Shown: positions 32,505 through 40,496 of the stretch, one piece after another | How the letters are laid out: every line of letters starts with the position of its first letter | Numbering within the stretch: position 1 is the first letter of the stretch | NCBI RefSeq assembly: GCF_004331455.1 | Contig: NZ_SJJR01000002.1 | Coordinates: forward strand, 434,001-498,000 | DNA: 64,000 nt | DNA from: Micromonospora zingiberis | GTDB taxonomy: Bacteria > Actinomycetota > Actinomycetes > Mycobacteriales > Micromonosporaceae | Direction: 5' to 3' | Translations under genes and position numbers: made by a program | The notes under the pieces: generated by a model | The model's input: only the letters and a program-made list of their open reading frames with translations | Told to the model about the DNA's origin: nothing | Database searches by the model: none

Positions 32505-32618
32505 GCGCGAGGAGTGCAGCGCAGCGGAGCCCCGCAGTCGCGAACGAAGGGTGGGCACTGTGAGCGCGAGGAGTGCAGCGCAGCGGAGCCCCGCAGTCGC
32601 GAACGAAGGGTGGGCACT
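32501..32618 (+). repeat. Two tandem 59-bp junction repeats between potB and potC
   Basis: GTGAGCGCGAGGAGTGCAGC begins at 32501, overlapping the potB stop, and the identical 59-base unit begins again at 32560. The second unit ends exactly before the potC GTG at 32619. A diverged copy precedes gabT (46797-46853, minus strand). Confidence 0.9.
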
Positions 32619-33458
32619 GTGAGGATTTCCCGGTGGTTCGCCCAGCACTGGGTGATGGGGGTCGCGCTGCTGGTGCTCGGCTACCTGTTCCTGCCGATCG
32701 CCGTGGTCGCCGCGCTGTCGTTCAACCGTCCGTCGAGCCGGCTGTCGTACGACTTCAACGAGTTCACCCTCGACAACTGGCGTAACCCGTGCGCCACCTC
32801 CGAGATGTGCGATGCCGTGCTGCGTAGCGTGCAGATCGGTTTCCTCGCCACGGTGGCCGCCACCCTGCTCGGCACCCTGATGGCGTTCGCCCTGGTCCGG
32901 CACCGGTTCCGGGGCCGTTCCGGGCTCAACGTGCTGATCTTCCTGCCGATGGCCACGCCGGAACTGGTGATGGGTACGTCGTTGCTGGCGCTCTTCGTCT
33001 CCGGTGGGGTGCCGCTGGGCTTCTGGACCATCGTCATCGCGCACATCATGTTCTGCGTGTCGTTCGTGGTGGTGACGGTCAAGGCGCGGCTGGCCGGGAT
33101 GGACCGGCGGCTGGAGGAGGCCGCAATGGACCTCTACGCCAGCGAGTGGCAGACGTTCCGCCGGATCACCCTGCCGTTGGTGCTCCCCGGCATCGTGGCC
33201 GCCGCGCTGCTGGCCTTCTCGCTCAGCTTCGACGACTTCATCATCACGAACTTCAACTCCGGCACCACCGTCACGTTCCCGATGTACGTCTGGGGCGCCG
33301 CCCAGCGGGGCATCCCGCCACAGGTGAACGTCATCGGTACGGCCATGTTCGGGATCGCGCTGCTGCTGGTGCTGGCCAGTACGTTGCGGGGCCGGCGGGC
33401 ACGCCGGGCGGCGGTGCCGGTGACCGCTCCGAAACAGAGGGCGGCCAGCCGGTCATGA
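32619..33458 (+). CDS. potC: Polyamine ABC transporter permease 2
   Basis: 279 residues from GTG 32619. Membrane protein of normal PotC size; first helix WVMGVALLVLGYLFLPIAVV. The EAA loop is EAAMDLYASEWQTFRRITLP near residue 166. An upstream in-frame GTG lies inside the repeat unit and would add about 35 residues of repeat-derived sequence, which I reject. The stop overlaps the next gene as ATGA. Confidence 0.92.
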   Translation: MRISRWFAQHWVMGVALLVLGYLFLPIAVVAALSFNRPSSRLSYDFNEFTLDNWRNPCATSEMCDAVLRSVQIGFLATVAATLLGTLMAFALVRHRFRGRSGLNVLIFLPMATPELVMGTSLLALFVSGGVPLGFWTIVIAHIMFCVSFVVVTVKARLAGMDRRLEEAAMDLYASEWQTFRRITLPLVLPGIVAAALLAFSLSFDDFIITNFNSGTTVTFPMYVWGAAQRGIPPQVNVIGTAMFGIALLLVLASTLRGRRARRAAVPVTAPKQRAASRS

Positions 33459-34873
33459 ACCTGCCGCACCCCGGCCGGGCGCTCGCCGACGCGGTACGCG
33501 CACCGTACTGGCTGGACCGGCCGGAACGGCCCGACCCGCTGCCGCCGCTGGTCGGCCCGACCGCCGCCGACCTGTTGGTGGTCGGCGGCGGGTACGGCGG
33601 GTTGTGGGCCGCCCTGCTGGCCAAGCGGGCCGACCCGGGGCGGGACGTGCTGCTGCTGGAGGCGGGCAGCTGCGGCTGGGCGGCCTCCGGACGTAACGGG
33701 GGGTTCTGCGCCGCCTCGCTCACCCACGGGTTGGCCAACGGGGTGCACCGCTTCCCCGACGAGATCGACGAGTTGGAGCGGCTCGGCCGGGAGAACCTGG
33801 ACGCCATCGCGGCGACCGTGGCCGAGTACGGCATCGACTGCGACTTCGAGCGCACCGGCGAGCTGGCCGTGGCGGTCGAGCCGTACCAGCTGGAAGGGCT
33901 GGCCGAGGACGTCGCGCTGGCCCGCCGGTACGGCCACGACGTCAGCCTGCTCGACGCCGACGAGGTACGCGCCGAGGTGGACTCGCCGACGTACCTCGGT
34001 GGGCTGTGGGACCGCGACCGGGTGGCGATGCTCGATCCGGCGCGGCTGGCCTGGGGGCTGCGCCGGGCCTGTCTCGACCTCGGGGTACGGATCCACGAGC
34101 ACACCCGGGTCACCGGACTGCGTCGGGCCGGCGCCGCGCTGCACGCCGAGACCACCGGCGCCGACGGCATCCCGGGGGTGGTGCGCGCCGACCGGGTGGT
34201 GATGGCCACCAACGCGTTTCCGCCGCTGCTGCGCCGGCTGCGGGCCCGGGTCGTGCCGGTGTACGACTACGCGCTGATGACCGAACCGCTGACGCCCGCC
34301 CAGCGGGACGCCATCGGCTGGCGCAACCGGCAGGGGCTGGCGGACACCGGCAACCAGTTCCACTACTACCGGATCACCGGCGACGGCCGGATCCTGTTCG
34401 GTGGCTACGACGCGGTCTACCACTACGGCAACCGGATGGCACCCGCACTGGAACAGCGGGAGGCGACCTTCACCGCCCTGGCCGCGCACTTCTTCACCAC
34501 CTTCCCGCAACTGGCCGAGGTGCGGTTCAGCCACCGCTGGGGTGGAGTGATCGACACCTGCACCCGGTTCTGCGCCTTCTTCGGCACCGCGTACGACGGG
34601 CGGCTGGCGTACGCGGCCGGCTACACCGGGTTGGGCGTGGGCGCCACCCGGTTCGGCGCCCGGGTGCTACTCGACCTGGTCGCCGGAGCGGACACCCCGC
34701 TGACCCGGCTCGCCCTGGTGCGCGACAAGCCGCTGCCGTTCCCGCCCGAACCGGCCCGCGCGGTCGGCATCGGGCTCACCCGCTGGTCCCTGGCCCGCGC
34801 CGACGCGCGACAGGGGCGGCGCAATCTCTGGCTCCGTACACTCGATCGGTTTGGTTTGGGGTTCGATTCCTGA
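33455..34873 (+). CDS. FAD-dependent oxidoreductase, DAO family (polyamine operon)
   Basis: 472 residues from ATG 33455. The dinucleotide motif LLVVGGGYGGLWAALLAKRA starts near residue 39; AASGRNGGFCAASL follows near 80, and the C-terminal FAD contact is YAAGYTGLGVGATRFG near 385. Same family as 24067-25443 but clearly diverged. It is coupled by ATGA to potC and by a one-base overlap to the next gene, so it acts on what the transporter imports or on a downstream derivative. PuuB-like oxidation of a gamma-glutamylated or free amine is plausible, but no PuuA homologue is in the window. Confidence 0.87.
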   Translation: MNLPHPGRALADAVRAPYWLDRPERPDPLPPLVGPTAADLLVVGGGYGGLWAALLAKRADPGRDVLLLEAGSCGWAASGRNGGFCAASLTHGLANGVHRFPDEIDELERLGRENLDAIAATVAEYGIDCDFERTGELAVAVEPYQLEGLAEDVALARRYGHDVSLLDADEVRAEVDSPTYLGGLWDRDRVAMLDPARLAWGLRRACLDLGVRIHEHTRVTGLRRAGAALHAETTGADGIPGVVRADRVVMATNAFPPLLRRLRARVVPVYDYALMTEPLTPAQRDAIGWRNRQGLADTGNQFHYYRITGDGRILFGGYDAVYHYGNRMAPALEQREATFTALAAHFFTTFPQLAEVRFSHRWGGVIDTCTRFCAFFGTAYDGRLAYAAGYTGLGVGATRFGARVLLDLVAGADTPLTRLALVRDKPLPFPPEPARAVGIGLTRWSLARADARQGRRNLWLRTLDRFGLGFDS

Positions 34874-36075
34874 TGCGTATCCTGCTGGTCGGCGCCGGTG
34901 GCGTCGGCGCCGCTGTCGTCGCCATCGCGGCCCGGCGCACATTCTTCGAGACGATGGTGGTCGCCGACTACGACCCGGGCCGCGCGGCGCGGGCCATCGC
35001 CGGTCAGGACGACCGTTTCGTCGCCGTCCAACTCGACGCCAGTTCGGCCGAGGCGGTGGCGGCGGCCTGCCACGAGCATCGGATCACCCACGTGCTCAAC
35101 GCGGTCGACCCACGGTTCGTCATGCCGCTCTTCGACGGGGCGTACGCGGCCGGCGCCGACTACCTGGACATGGCGATGTCGCTGTCGAAGCCGCACCCGG
35201 CCCGGCCCTACCAGGAGACCGGCGTGAAGCTCGGCGACGAGCAGTTCGCGGTGGCCGACCGGTGGGCCGATGCGGGACGCCTCGCACTGTGCGGCATCGG
35301 CGTCGAACCGGGCCTGTCGGACGTCTTCGCCCGGTACGCCGCCGACGAGCTGTTCGGCGAGATCGACGAGATCGGGGTACGCGACGGCGCGAACCTGACC
35401 GTGGACGGCTACGACTTCGCGCCGTCGTTCTCGATCTGGACCACCATCGAGGAGTGCCTGAACCCGCCGGTGATCTGGGAGGACGGGCGGGGCTGGTTCA
35501 CCACCGAGCCGTTCAGTGAGCCGGAGGTGTTCCACTTCCCCGAGGGGATCGGGCCGGTCGAGTGCGTCAACGTGGAGCACGAGGAGGTGCTGCTGATCCC
35601 GCGCTGGGTGCCGGCGAAGCGGGTCACCTTCAAGTACGGCCTCGGCGACGAGTTCATCGAGGTGCTCAAGACGCTGCACAAGCTCGGCCTGGACTCGACG
35701 TCGCCGGTCTCGGTGAAGGGCGTCGAGGTGTCGCCGCGTGACGTGGTGGCCGCCTGCCTGCCCGATCCGGCCACCCTCGGCGACCGGATGCGCGGCAAGA
35801 CCTGCGCCGGCACCTGGGTACGGGGGACCGGCGTCGACGGCCAGCCCCGGGAGGTCTACCTCTACCACGTGGTCGACAACGAGTGGTCGATGCGCGAGTA
35901 CGGCCACCAGGCGGTGGTGTGGCAGACCGCGGTCAACCCGGTCGTCGCGTTGGAACTGCTGGCGGGTGGCGGATGGTCGGGCGTCGGAGTGCTCGGCCCG
36001 GAGGCGCTGCCGCCGAAGCCCTTCCTCGACCTGCTGACCGCCTACGGTTCGCCCTGGGGCATGGAGGAACGATGA
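34873..36075 (+). CDS. Saccharopine dehydrogenase-like protein
   Basis: 400 residues. N-terminal NAD(P) Rossmann motif LLVGAGGVGAAVVAIAARR at residues 4-22, AVDPRFVMPLFDGAYAAGADY near 78, GVEPGLSDVFARYAADE near 143, then the catalytic/dimerisation domain and the C-terminal return to the Rossmann fold (NPVVALELLAGGGWSGVGVLG). The family includes saccharopine reductases, carboxy(nor)spermidine dehydrogenases and homospermidine-type enzymes. Position between an amine oxidase and an agmatinase-family gene, with overlapping codons on both sides, suggests a polyamine or lysine-derived imine. The exact reaction is open. Confidence 0.85.
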   Translation: MRILLVGAGGVGAAVVAIAARRTFFETMVVADYDPGRAARAIAGQDDRFVAVQLDASSAEAVAAACHEHRITHVLNAVDPRFVMPLFDGAYAAGADYLDMAMSLSKPHPARPYQETGVKLGDEQFAVADRWADAGRLALCGIGVEPGLSDVFARYAADELFGEIDEIGVRDGANLTVDGYDFAPSFSIWTTIEECLNPPVIWEDGRGWFTTEPFSEPEVFHFPEGIGPVECVNVEHEEVLLIPRWVPAKRVTFKYGLGDEFIEVLKTLHKLGLDSTSPVSVKGVEVSPRDVVAACLPDPATLGDRMRGKTCAGTWVRGTGVDGQPREVYLYHVVDNEWSMREYGHQAVVWQTAVNPVVALELLAGGGWSGVGVLGPEALPPKPFLDLLTAYGSPWGMEER

Positions 36076-37085
36076 CCCGGTGCGGCCCGATGTACGGCCC
36101 GGACGTCACGTTCCTCGGCGTACCGCCGTGCACCCTGGAGGAGCCGGTGACGTACGCCGACGCCGACGTGGTCGTCATCGGCGCACCCTTCGACGGCGGC
36201 ACCTCGCACCGTCCCGGCACCCGGTTCGGCCCGTCGGCCATCCGCCAGGCCTGCTACCTGCCGCACGACGGCTCCCGCCCGTCGCTCGCGCTGCGCGTCG
36301 ACGCGCTCAAGGACCTGCGGGTGTACGACGCCGGTGACGTGGAGATGTTCTCCGGCGACATCGAGCGCTCGCTGGCCGCCCTGGAAACCGCCGTGTACGC
36401 GGTGGCCTCGGCCGGCGCGATTCCGGTGATCCTCGGCGGCGACCACTCCATCGCCCTGCCCGACGCCACCGGCGTGGCCCGCCACCACGGGCTCGGCCGG
36501 GTGTCGTTGGTGCACTTCGACGCGCATGCCGACACCGGGGACGTCGAGTTCGGTTCCCTGCACGGGCACGGCCAGCCAATGCGGCGGCTCATCGAATCCG
36601 GCGCGGTACGCGGTGACCGTTTCCTCCAGATCGGACTGCGCGGTTACTGGCCGGGACCCTCGACGCTGGCCTGGATGGCCGAGCAGCGGATGCGCTCGTA
36701 CGAGATGACCGAGATCGTGTCTCGTGGCCTGGACGACTGCCTCACCGAGGCGTTCGGCATTGCCACCGACGAGTGCGAGGGCGTCTTCCTCTCCGTCGAC
36801 GTGGACGTGGTGGACCCCGGCATGGCGCCCGGCACCGGCACCCCCGAGCCGGGCGGCTTCACCTCCCGCCAGTTGCTCGACGCGGTCCGCCGGGTCTGCT
36901 ACGAACTCCCGGTCGTCGGCGTCGACGTGGTCGAGGTCGCCCCGCCGTACGACCACGCCGACATCACCGCCTACCTCGGCAACCGGGTGGTCCTCGAAGC
37001 CCTCTCCGCCATCGCCCGCCGTCGCCACGACGCCGCCGGCCGCCCACCCTGGACCCCCACCCAACCCCTCCTCGACTCCCGCTAA
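36072..37085 (+). CDS. speB: Agmatinase-family ureohydrolase
   Basis: 337 residues, family length. Manganese ligands are all present: GGDHS near residue 124, DAHAD near 152, and SVDVDVVDPGMAPGTGTPEP near 244. The N-terminal PFDGGTSHRPGTRFGPSAIR near residue 39 is typical. Hydrolyses agmatine or a guanidino acid to an amine plus urea; agmatinase fits the polyamine operon, but guanidinobutyrase or guanidinopropionase cannot be excluded by sequence alone. Last gene of the operon, coupled by ATGA to the preceding one. Confidence 0.9.
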   Translation: MTRCGPMYGPDVTFLGVPPCTLEEPVTYADADVVVIGAPFDGGTSHRPGTRFGPSAIRQACYLPHDGSRPSLALRVDALKDLRVYDAGDVEMFSGDIERSLAALETAVYAVASAGAIPVILGGDHSIALPDATGVARHHGLGRVSLVHFDAHADTGDVEFGSLHGHGQPMRRLIESGAVRGDRFLQIGLRGYWPGPSTLAWMAEQRMRSYEMTEIVSRGLDDCLTEAFGIATDECEGVFLSVDVDVVDPGMAPGTGTPEPGGFTSRQLLDAVRRVCYELPVVGVDVVEVAPPYDHADITAYLGNRVVLEALSAIARRRHDAAGRPPWTPTQPLLDSR

Positions 37086-37143
37086 CCCCGCCCCCCTCGC
37101 GCCCCCGCGCCCCCCCGCCCCCGCCCCCGCCCCCGCCCCCCTC
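37086..37143 (+). repeat. C-run tract
   Basis: Runs of C interrupted by G or T directly after the speB stop and abutting the family B hairpin at 37144. Equivalent to the G-run tracts next to the other family B copies, read on the other strand. Confidence 0.6.
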
Positions 37144-37217
37144 CGCGATCTTGCACTTTTGGTCGGTGTAATTCGGGATGAATTACTCGAACGGCCGACC
37201 AGAAGTGCAAGATCGCG
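37144..37217. repeat. Palindromic repeat, family B, copy 2
   Basis: A 23-base arm beginning CGCGATCTTGCACTTTTGGT (37144-37166) pairs with 37195-37217 with one G-U type mismatch. The 28-nt loop contains its own hairpin GTAATTC/GAATTAC. It lies 58 bases after the polyamine operon and may serve as its terminator. G-rich DNA follows to the next start codon at 37343. Confidence 0.8.
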
Positions 37218-37342
37218 GGTGGTTGGGGGGTGGCGTAGCACGGGTGCGGGGGTGGGTGGGGGTTTTCCACAGGGGGGTTGGTTGTCCACAGGGGAGGGCG
37301 TTGGGGTGGGGCGGGCGGTGGGAGGTGGGGGAGGGTGCTCGG

Positions 37343-38188
37343 GTGAGCGCTCAACTGTGGCGGGTGCAGACCCTGGTGCGGACGCTGAGCGCCCGGCGGC
37401 TTCGCACCCGGCTGGGTCGGGAGGAGTTGCGCCGGGTGCGTCGGGGTGTCTATGCGGACCAGCCGCCCGACGACGAGGACGAACTGCGGGCCCTGCTGTT
37501 GTGTCTGCCGGCGGGCGCCATGTTCGCCCGGCAGACGGCGGCCCGACGGTACGGCTTCGGCGTGCTGCGCGACGACCTCGTGCACGTCCAGGTGCCCAAT
37601 ACTGTGCCGAAACCCCGGCTGCCCGGCCTGGTGGTGCACCATTCCGTGCTGCCGGTGCAGCCCGTACTCGTCCAAGGGCTGCCGTGCGTGCCGGCGGCGC
37701 GCTGCGCCGTCGACCTGGCGCGTACGGTGCGGCGCCTCGACGCGCTTCCCGTCCTGGACGCCGCCCTCAGATCCGCCGCGGTGACTCCCGACGACCTGCT
37801 GGCTGAGGTGTGCGTCCATCGCGCGCTACGCGGCGTGCGGCAGGCGCGGGAGCTGGTGCCGCTGGCGGACGGCCGGGCCGAATGCCGCCAGGAGAGCCAA
37901 CTGCGGTTGGTGCTGCTGGACGGGCGGCTGCCGCCACCCGAGCCGCAACTATGGGTTCCGGACACCGCCGGACTACCGCGCTTCCGCGTCGACCTGGGCT
38001 ACCGGGAACGCCGGGTCGGCATCGAGTACGACGGCATTTCCCACCTCGATCGCGAAGCGTTCCGGTACGACCGGGAGCGCATCAACTGGCTCGACGCGCA
38101 GGGCTGGCGGATGCGCTACTTCACCGACCGTGACCTCTACCGGCGCCCCGCCCACGTAGTCGCCACCGTCCAAGCCGCCCTCTCCTAG
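37343..38188 (+). CDS. DUF559/Vsr-like nuclease-fold protein with AbiEi-like N-terminus
   Basis: 281 residues from GTG 37343. The N-terminal region (RLRTRLGREELRRVRRGVYA, about 20-39) resembles the winged-helix start of AbiEi-type antitoxin proteins. The C-terminal 100 residues resemble a Vsr/DUF559 endonuclease-like fold: FRVDLGYRERRVGIEYDG (D and E-x-D near residues 216-228) followed by DRERINWLDAQGWRMRYFTD. The PD-(D/E)xK-like residues seem present. Common in actinobacteria as orphan genes of unknown role. Flanked on both sides by family B hairpins. No toxin partner is adjacent. Confidence 0.75.
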   Translation: MSAQLWRVQTLVRTLSARRLRTRLGREELRRVRRGVYADQPPDDEDELRALLLCLPAGAMFARQTAARRYGFGVLRDDLVHVQVPNTVPKPRLPGLVVHHSVLPVQPVLVQGLPCVPAARCAVDLARTVRRLDALPVLDAALRSAAVTPDDLLAEVCVHRALRGVRQARELVPLADGRAECRQESQLRLVLLDGRLPPPEPQLWVPDTAGLPRFRVDLGYRERRVGIEYDGISHLDREAFRYDRERINWLDAQGWRMRYFTDRDLYRRPAHVVATVQAALS

Positions 38189-38200
38189 CTCCTGTCTCGC

Positions 38201-38265
38201 GCGGATCTTGGTACGTAACGGCCCCCATGGAGCCCCCATGGAGGCCGTCCCGTACCAAGATCCGC
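38201..38265. repeat. Palindromic repeat, family A, copy 2
   Basis: GCGGATCTTGGTACGTAACG begins the left arm (38201-38223), pairing with 38243-38265 with two mismatches. The loop contains a short direct repeat of GCCCCCATGGA. It starts 13 bases after the nuclease-like gene's stop. Same family as 8784-8837. Confidence 0.75.
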
Positions 38266-38344
38266 GGCGAGGAGAAGGCGGCCGACCAGCGTGGTTGGCC
38301 TGCGCCGCAGACGAGCAACGCAGCCTGGCCCCCGATCTCCTCGT

Positions 38345-38413
38345 CGATCTTGCACTTACGGTCGGGGCAAAAGGGTTATCAAGCGCATATCGGCGACCGA
38401 AAGTGCAAGATCG
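38345..38413. repeat. Palindromic repeat, family B, copy 3
   Basis: CGATCTTGCACTTACGGTCG (38345-38364) pairs with 38394-38413 with one mismatch. The loop is similar to that of copy 1 (shared CAAAAGGG). As at 8784-8928, a family A element precedes it. Confidence 0.8.
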
Positions 38414-38664
38414 GCGGGCGGGGAGGGTGGGCGGGGAGGGTGGGGCGGGGTGGGGTGGGGAGGGGTGAGTGATGTGGATCACTTGTTGGTGGGGTGGGTG
38501 GGGGTGGTTTGGGGGGTGGGAGGGGGTGGGGGTGCAGGTGGGGGGACTTGTGTCTGTTTGTTGGTAGGTAGTGGCGTGGAGGATTGGTCGGCGGGCGCTT
38601 ACAGAATCCTTAACTCGGGCCTGAGAGCGTATGCCGGACGGTGACTGACCACGGGGGGCGGAAC
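38414..38664 (+). other. G-rich spacer and promoter region of the two-component operon
   Basis: Dense G runs to about 38560 (quadruplex potential), with a small dyad GTGA-TGTGGA-TCAC near 38468. It then changes to ordinary sequence with TTAACT and TATGCC hexamers upstream of the response regulator. The alternative GTG start at 38641 lies six bases after TATGCC. Confidence 0.45.
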
Positions 38665-39330
38665 GTGCGAGTGCTGGTGGCGGACGACGAGCGATTGCTG
38701 GCGGATACGGTCGCCGAAGGGCTGCGCCGTTTCTCTATGGCGGTCGACGTCTGCTACGACGGTGGCGGCGCGCTGGAGCGGATCGGGGTCAACCGGTACG
38801 ACGTCGCCGTGCTGGACCGGGACATGCCGGGGCACACCGGCGACGAGGTGTGTCGCTGCCTGGCCGACTCCGGCTCGGGCACCCGGGTGCTGCTGCTCAC
38901 CGCCGCCGCCGGCATTCGGGACCGGGTGGAGGGTCTCGGCCTCGGCGCGGACGACTACCTGACCAAGCCGTTCGCCTTCGCGGAACTGGTCGCGCGGGTG
39001 CAGGCCCTCGGGCGACGCTCGGCTCCGGCGTTGCCCCCGGTGCTGGCGCAGCACGGCGTGACGTTGGACGTGGCCCGGCACCGGGTCACCCGGGACGGCA
39101 GGCCGGTCAACCTGAGCCCGAAGGAGTTCGCCGTGCTGCACGTGCTGATGCGCGCCGACGGGCGGGTGGTCAGCGCGGAGGAACTGCTGGAACAGGCGTG
39201 GGACGAGTTCGCCGACCCGTTCACCAACGCGGTACGGGTCACCGTGATGACGCTGCGCAAGAAGCTCGGCGAGCCGCAGGTCATCCACACCGTGCCCAGG
39301 GCCGGTTACCGGATCGGCGGCCCGGCATGA
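38665..39330 (+). CDS. OmpR/VanR-type response regulator
   Basis: 221 residues from GTG 38665 (GGGGGGCGG upstream); GTG 38641 would add eight residues and could be leaderless. Receiver domain: VLVADDERLLADTVAEGLRR, phosphoacceptor aspartate in VAVLDRDMPG near residue 51, and the conserved lysine in YLTKPF near 101. Then a C-terminal winged helix with SPKEFAVLHVLMRADGRVVS and VRVTVMTLRKKLG. Coupled by ATGA to the kinase gene. Likely controls the wall-modification genes that follow on the same strand. Confidence 0.92.
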   Translation: MRVLVADDERLLADTVAEGLRRFSMAVDVCYDGGGALERIGVNRYDVAVLDRDMPGHTGDEVCRCLADSGSGTRVLLLTAAAGIRDRVEGLGLGADDYLTKPFAFAELVARVQALGRRSAPALPPVLAQHGVTLDVARHRVTRDGRPVNLSPKEFAVLHVLMRADGRVVSAEELLEQAWDEFADPFTNAVRVTVMTLRKKLGEPQVIHTVPRAGYRIGGPA

Positions 39331-40385
39331 CACCACGCCGGCGGATCGTGCTGGTCGGCGCGCTCGCCCTCCTCGTCGGCTTCACCATGCCGACGCTGAC
39401 GAAGTGGGCGCTGGGCACCCTGTGGTACCAGGGTCGGGGGTTCTGTGACGTGGGACTGCCCGGGGCCAGCCGGGTGTGCGGCGCGGCATACACGCTGGCC
39501 GAACCGCTCTACCGGCTGACCGGCCTCGCCGTACTCCTGGTCGCGCTGGTCGGGGTGTGGGCCGCCGCCGTGTGGTGTCTGCGGCCGGTGCGTGATCTTG
39601 CCGGGCCGATCTCGTACGTCGGGCCGCAGAATCTCGGCCACCGGGTCCGGCCACGCGGCAACGACGAACTGGCCCGGCTGGCCCGGTCGATCGACGAGAT
39701 GATGGAACGCATCGCCGCCGGCTACGAGGGCCAGCGCAGGTTCGCCGCGAACGCCTCGCACGAACTGCGTACGCCGTTGGCGGTGCAGCGGACGTTGATC
39801 GAGGTCGGCATGGCTCGGGCGCTCAGCGCGGAGCAGCTTGAGTTGCTGACCGGTCAACTGCTGGAGACCAACGAGCGCAACGAGCGGCTGATCGAAGGGC
39901 TGCTCGCGCTCAGCGAGAGTGACCAGGGGCTGCGGTCGCGGCTACCGCAGCGCCTGGACGAGATCGTCGGCATGGTGCTCGCCTCGTACCAGGAACGGGC
40001 CGAAGCGGCCGGGGTGAGCGTCGAGAGCCACCTCGAACCTCGGATGGTCATGGGCGAGCGGGTGCTGCTGGAGCGGCTGGTGAGCAACCTGGTGGAGAAC
40101 GCGATCAAGTACAACCGGCCGGGCGGGACGCTGACCGTCACGGTCGGCCGGGACCCGGCACTGGTCGTGGTCAACACCGGCCAGGTGGTGCCGGCCGAGG
40201 CGGTGGCCGGACTCTTCGAGCCGTTCCGTCGCCTCGCCCGGGACCGTACGAACCACAGCGGCGGCGCGGGCCTGGGACTGGCCATCGCCCGCTCGATCAC
40301 CCAGGCGCACGACGGCCTGATCGCCGCCCGCCCCGCCGAGCACGGCGGGCTGCGGGTGGACGTCCAGCTACCCGAGCGCCCCTGA
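39327..40385 (+). CDS. Sensor histidine kinase
   Basis: 352 residues. Two membrane helices (about residues 7-27 and 69-90) flank an extracytoplasmic loop of roughly 40 residues containing two cysteines (FCDVG and RVCGA), which could form a disulfide. Then a HAMP-like region (LRPVRDLAGPISYVG), the H-box FAANASHELRTPLAV near residue 145, N-box LVENAIKYNRPGG near 260, and G-boxes in GGAGLGLAIARSI. The short sensor loop is like that of actinomycete VanS kinases. Cognate partner of the preceding regulator; the ligand is unknown, but the downstream genes suggest a wall-acting antibiotic or wall damage. Confidence 0.92.
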   Translation: MTPRRRIVLVGALALLVGFTMPTLTKWALGTLWYQGRGFCDVGLPGASRVCGAAYTLAEPLYRLTGLAVLLVALVGVWAAAVWCLRPVRDLAGPISYVGPQNLGHRVRPRGNDELARLARSIDEMMERIAAGYEGQRRFAANASHELRTPLAVQRTLIEVGMARALSAEQLELLTGQLLETNERNERLIEGLLALSESDQGLRSRLPQRLDEIVGMVLASYQERAEAAGVSVESHLEPRMVMGERVLLERLVSNLVENAIKYNRPGGTLTVTVGRDPALVVVNTGQVVPAEAVAGLFEPFRRLARDRTNHSGGAGLGLAIARSITQAHDGLIAARPAEHGGLRVDVQLPERP

Positions 40386-40496
40386 CCGGGCGCGCCCCGG
40401 CTGCACGACATCTCACCCGACCCGACCGCACAGTGCGGCAACTCGGCCCTCGGCGTGCCCGGAACGGGCCCTGCCCGGCGGAGAGAGGAGCAACCC

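Noticed and set aside
38208..38468. Small open frames across the family A and B hairpins (also at 8791-9087)
   Set aside because: They are translations of palindromic repeat DNA, recur with the repeats, and lack ribosome binding sites or conserved domains.
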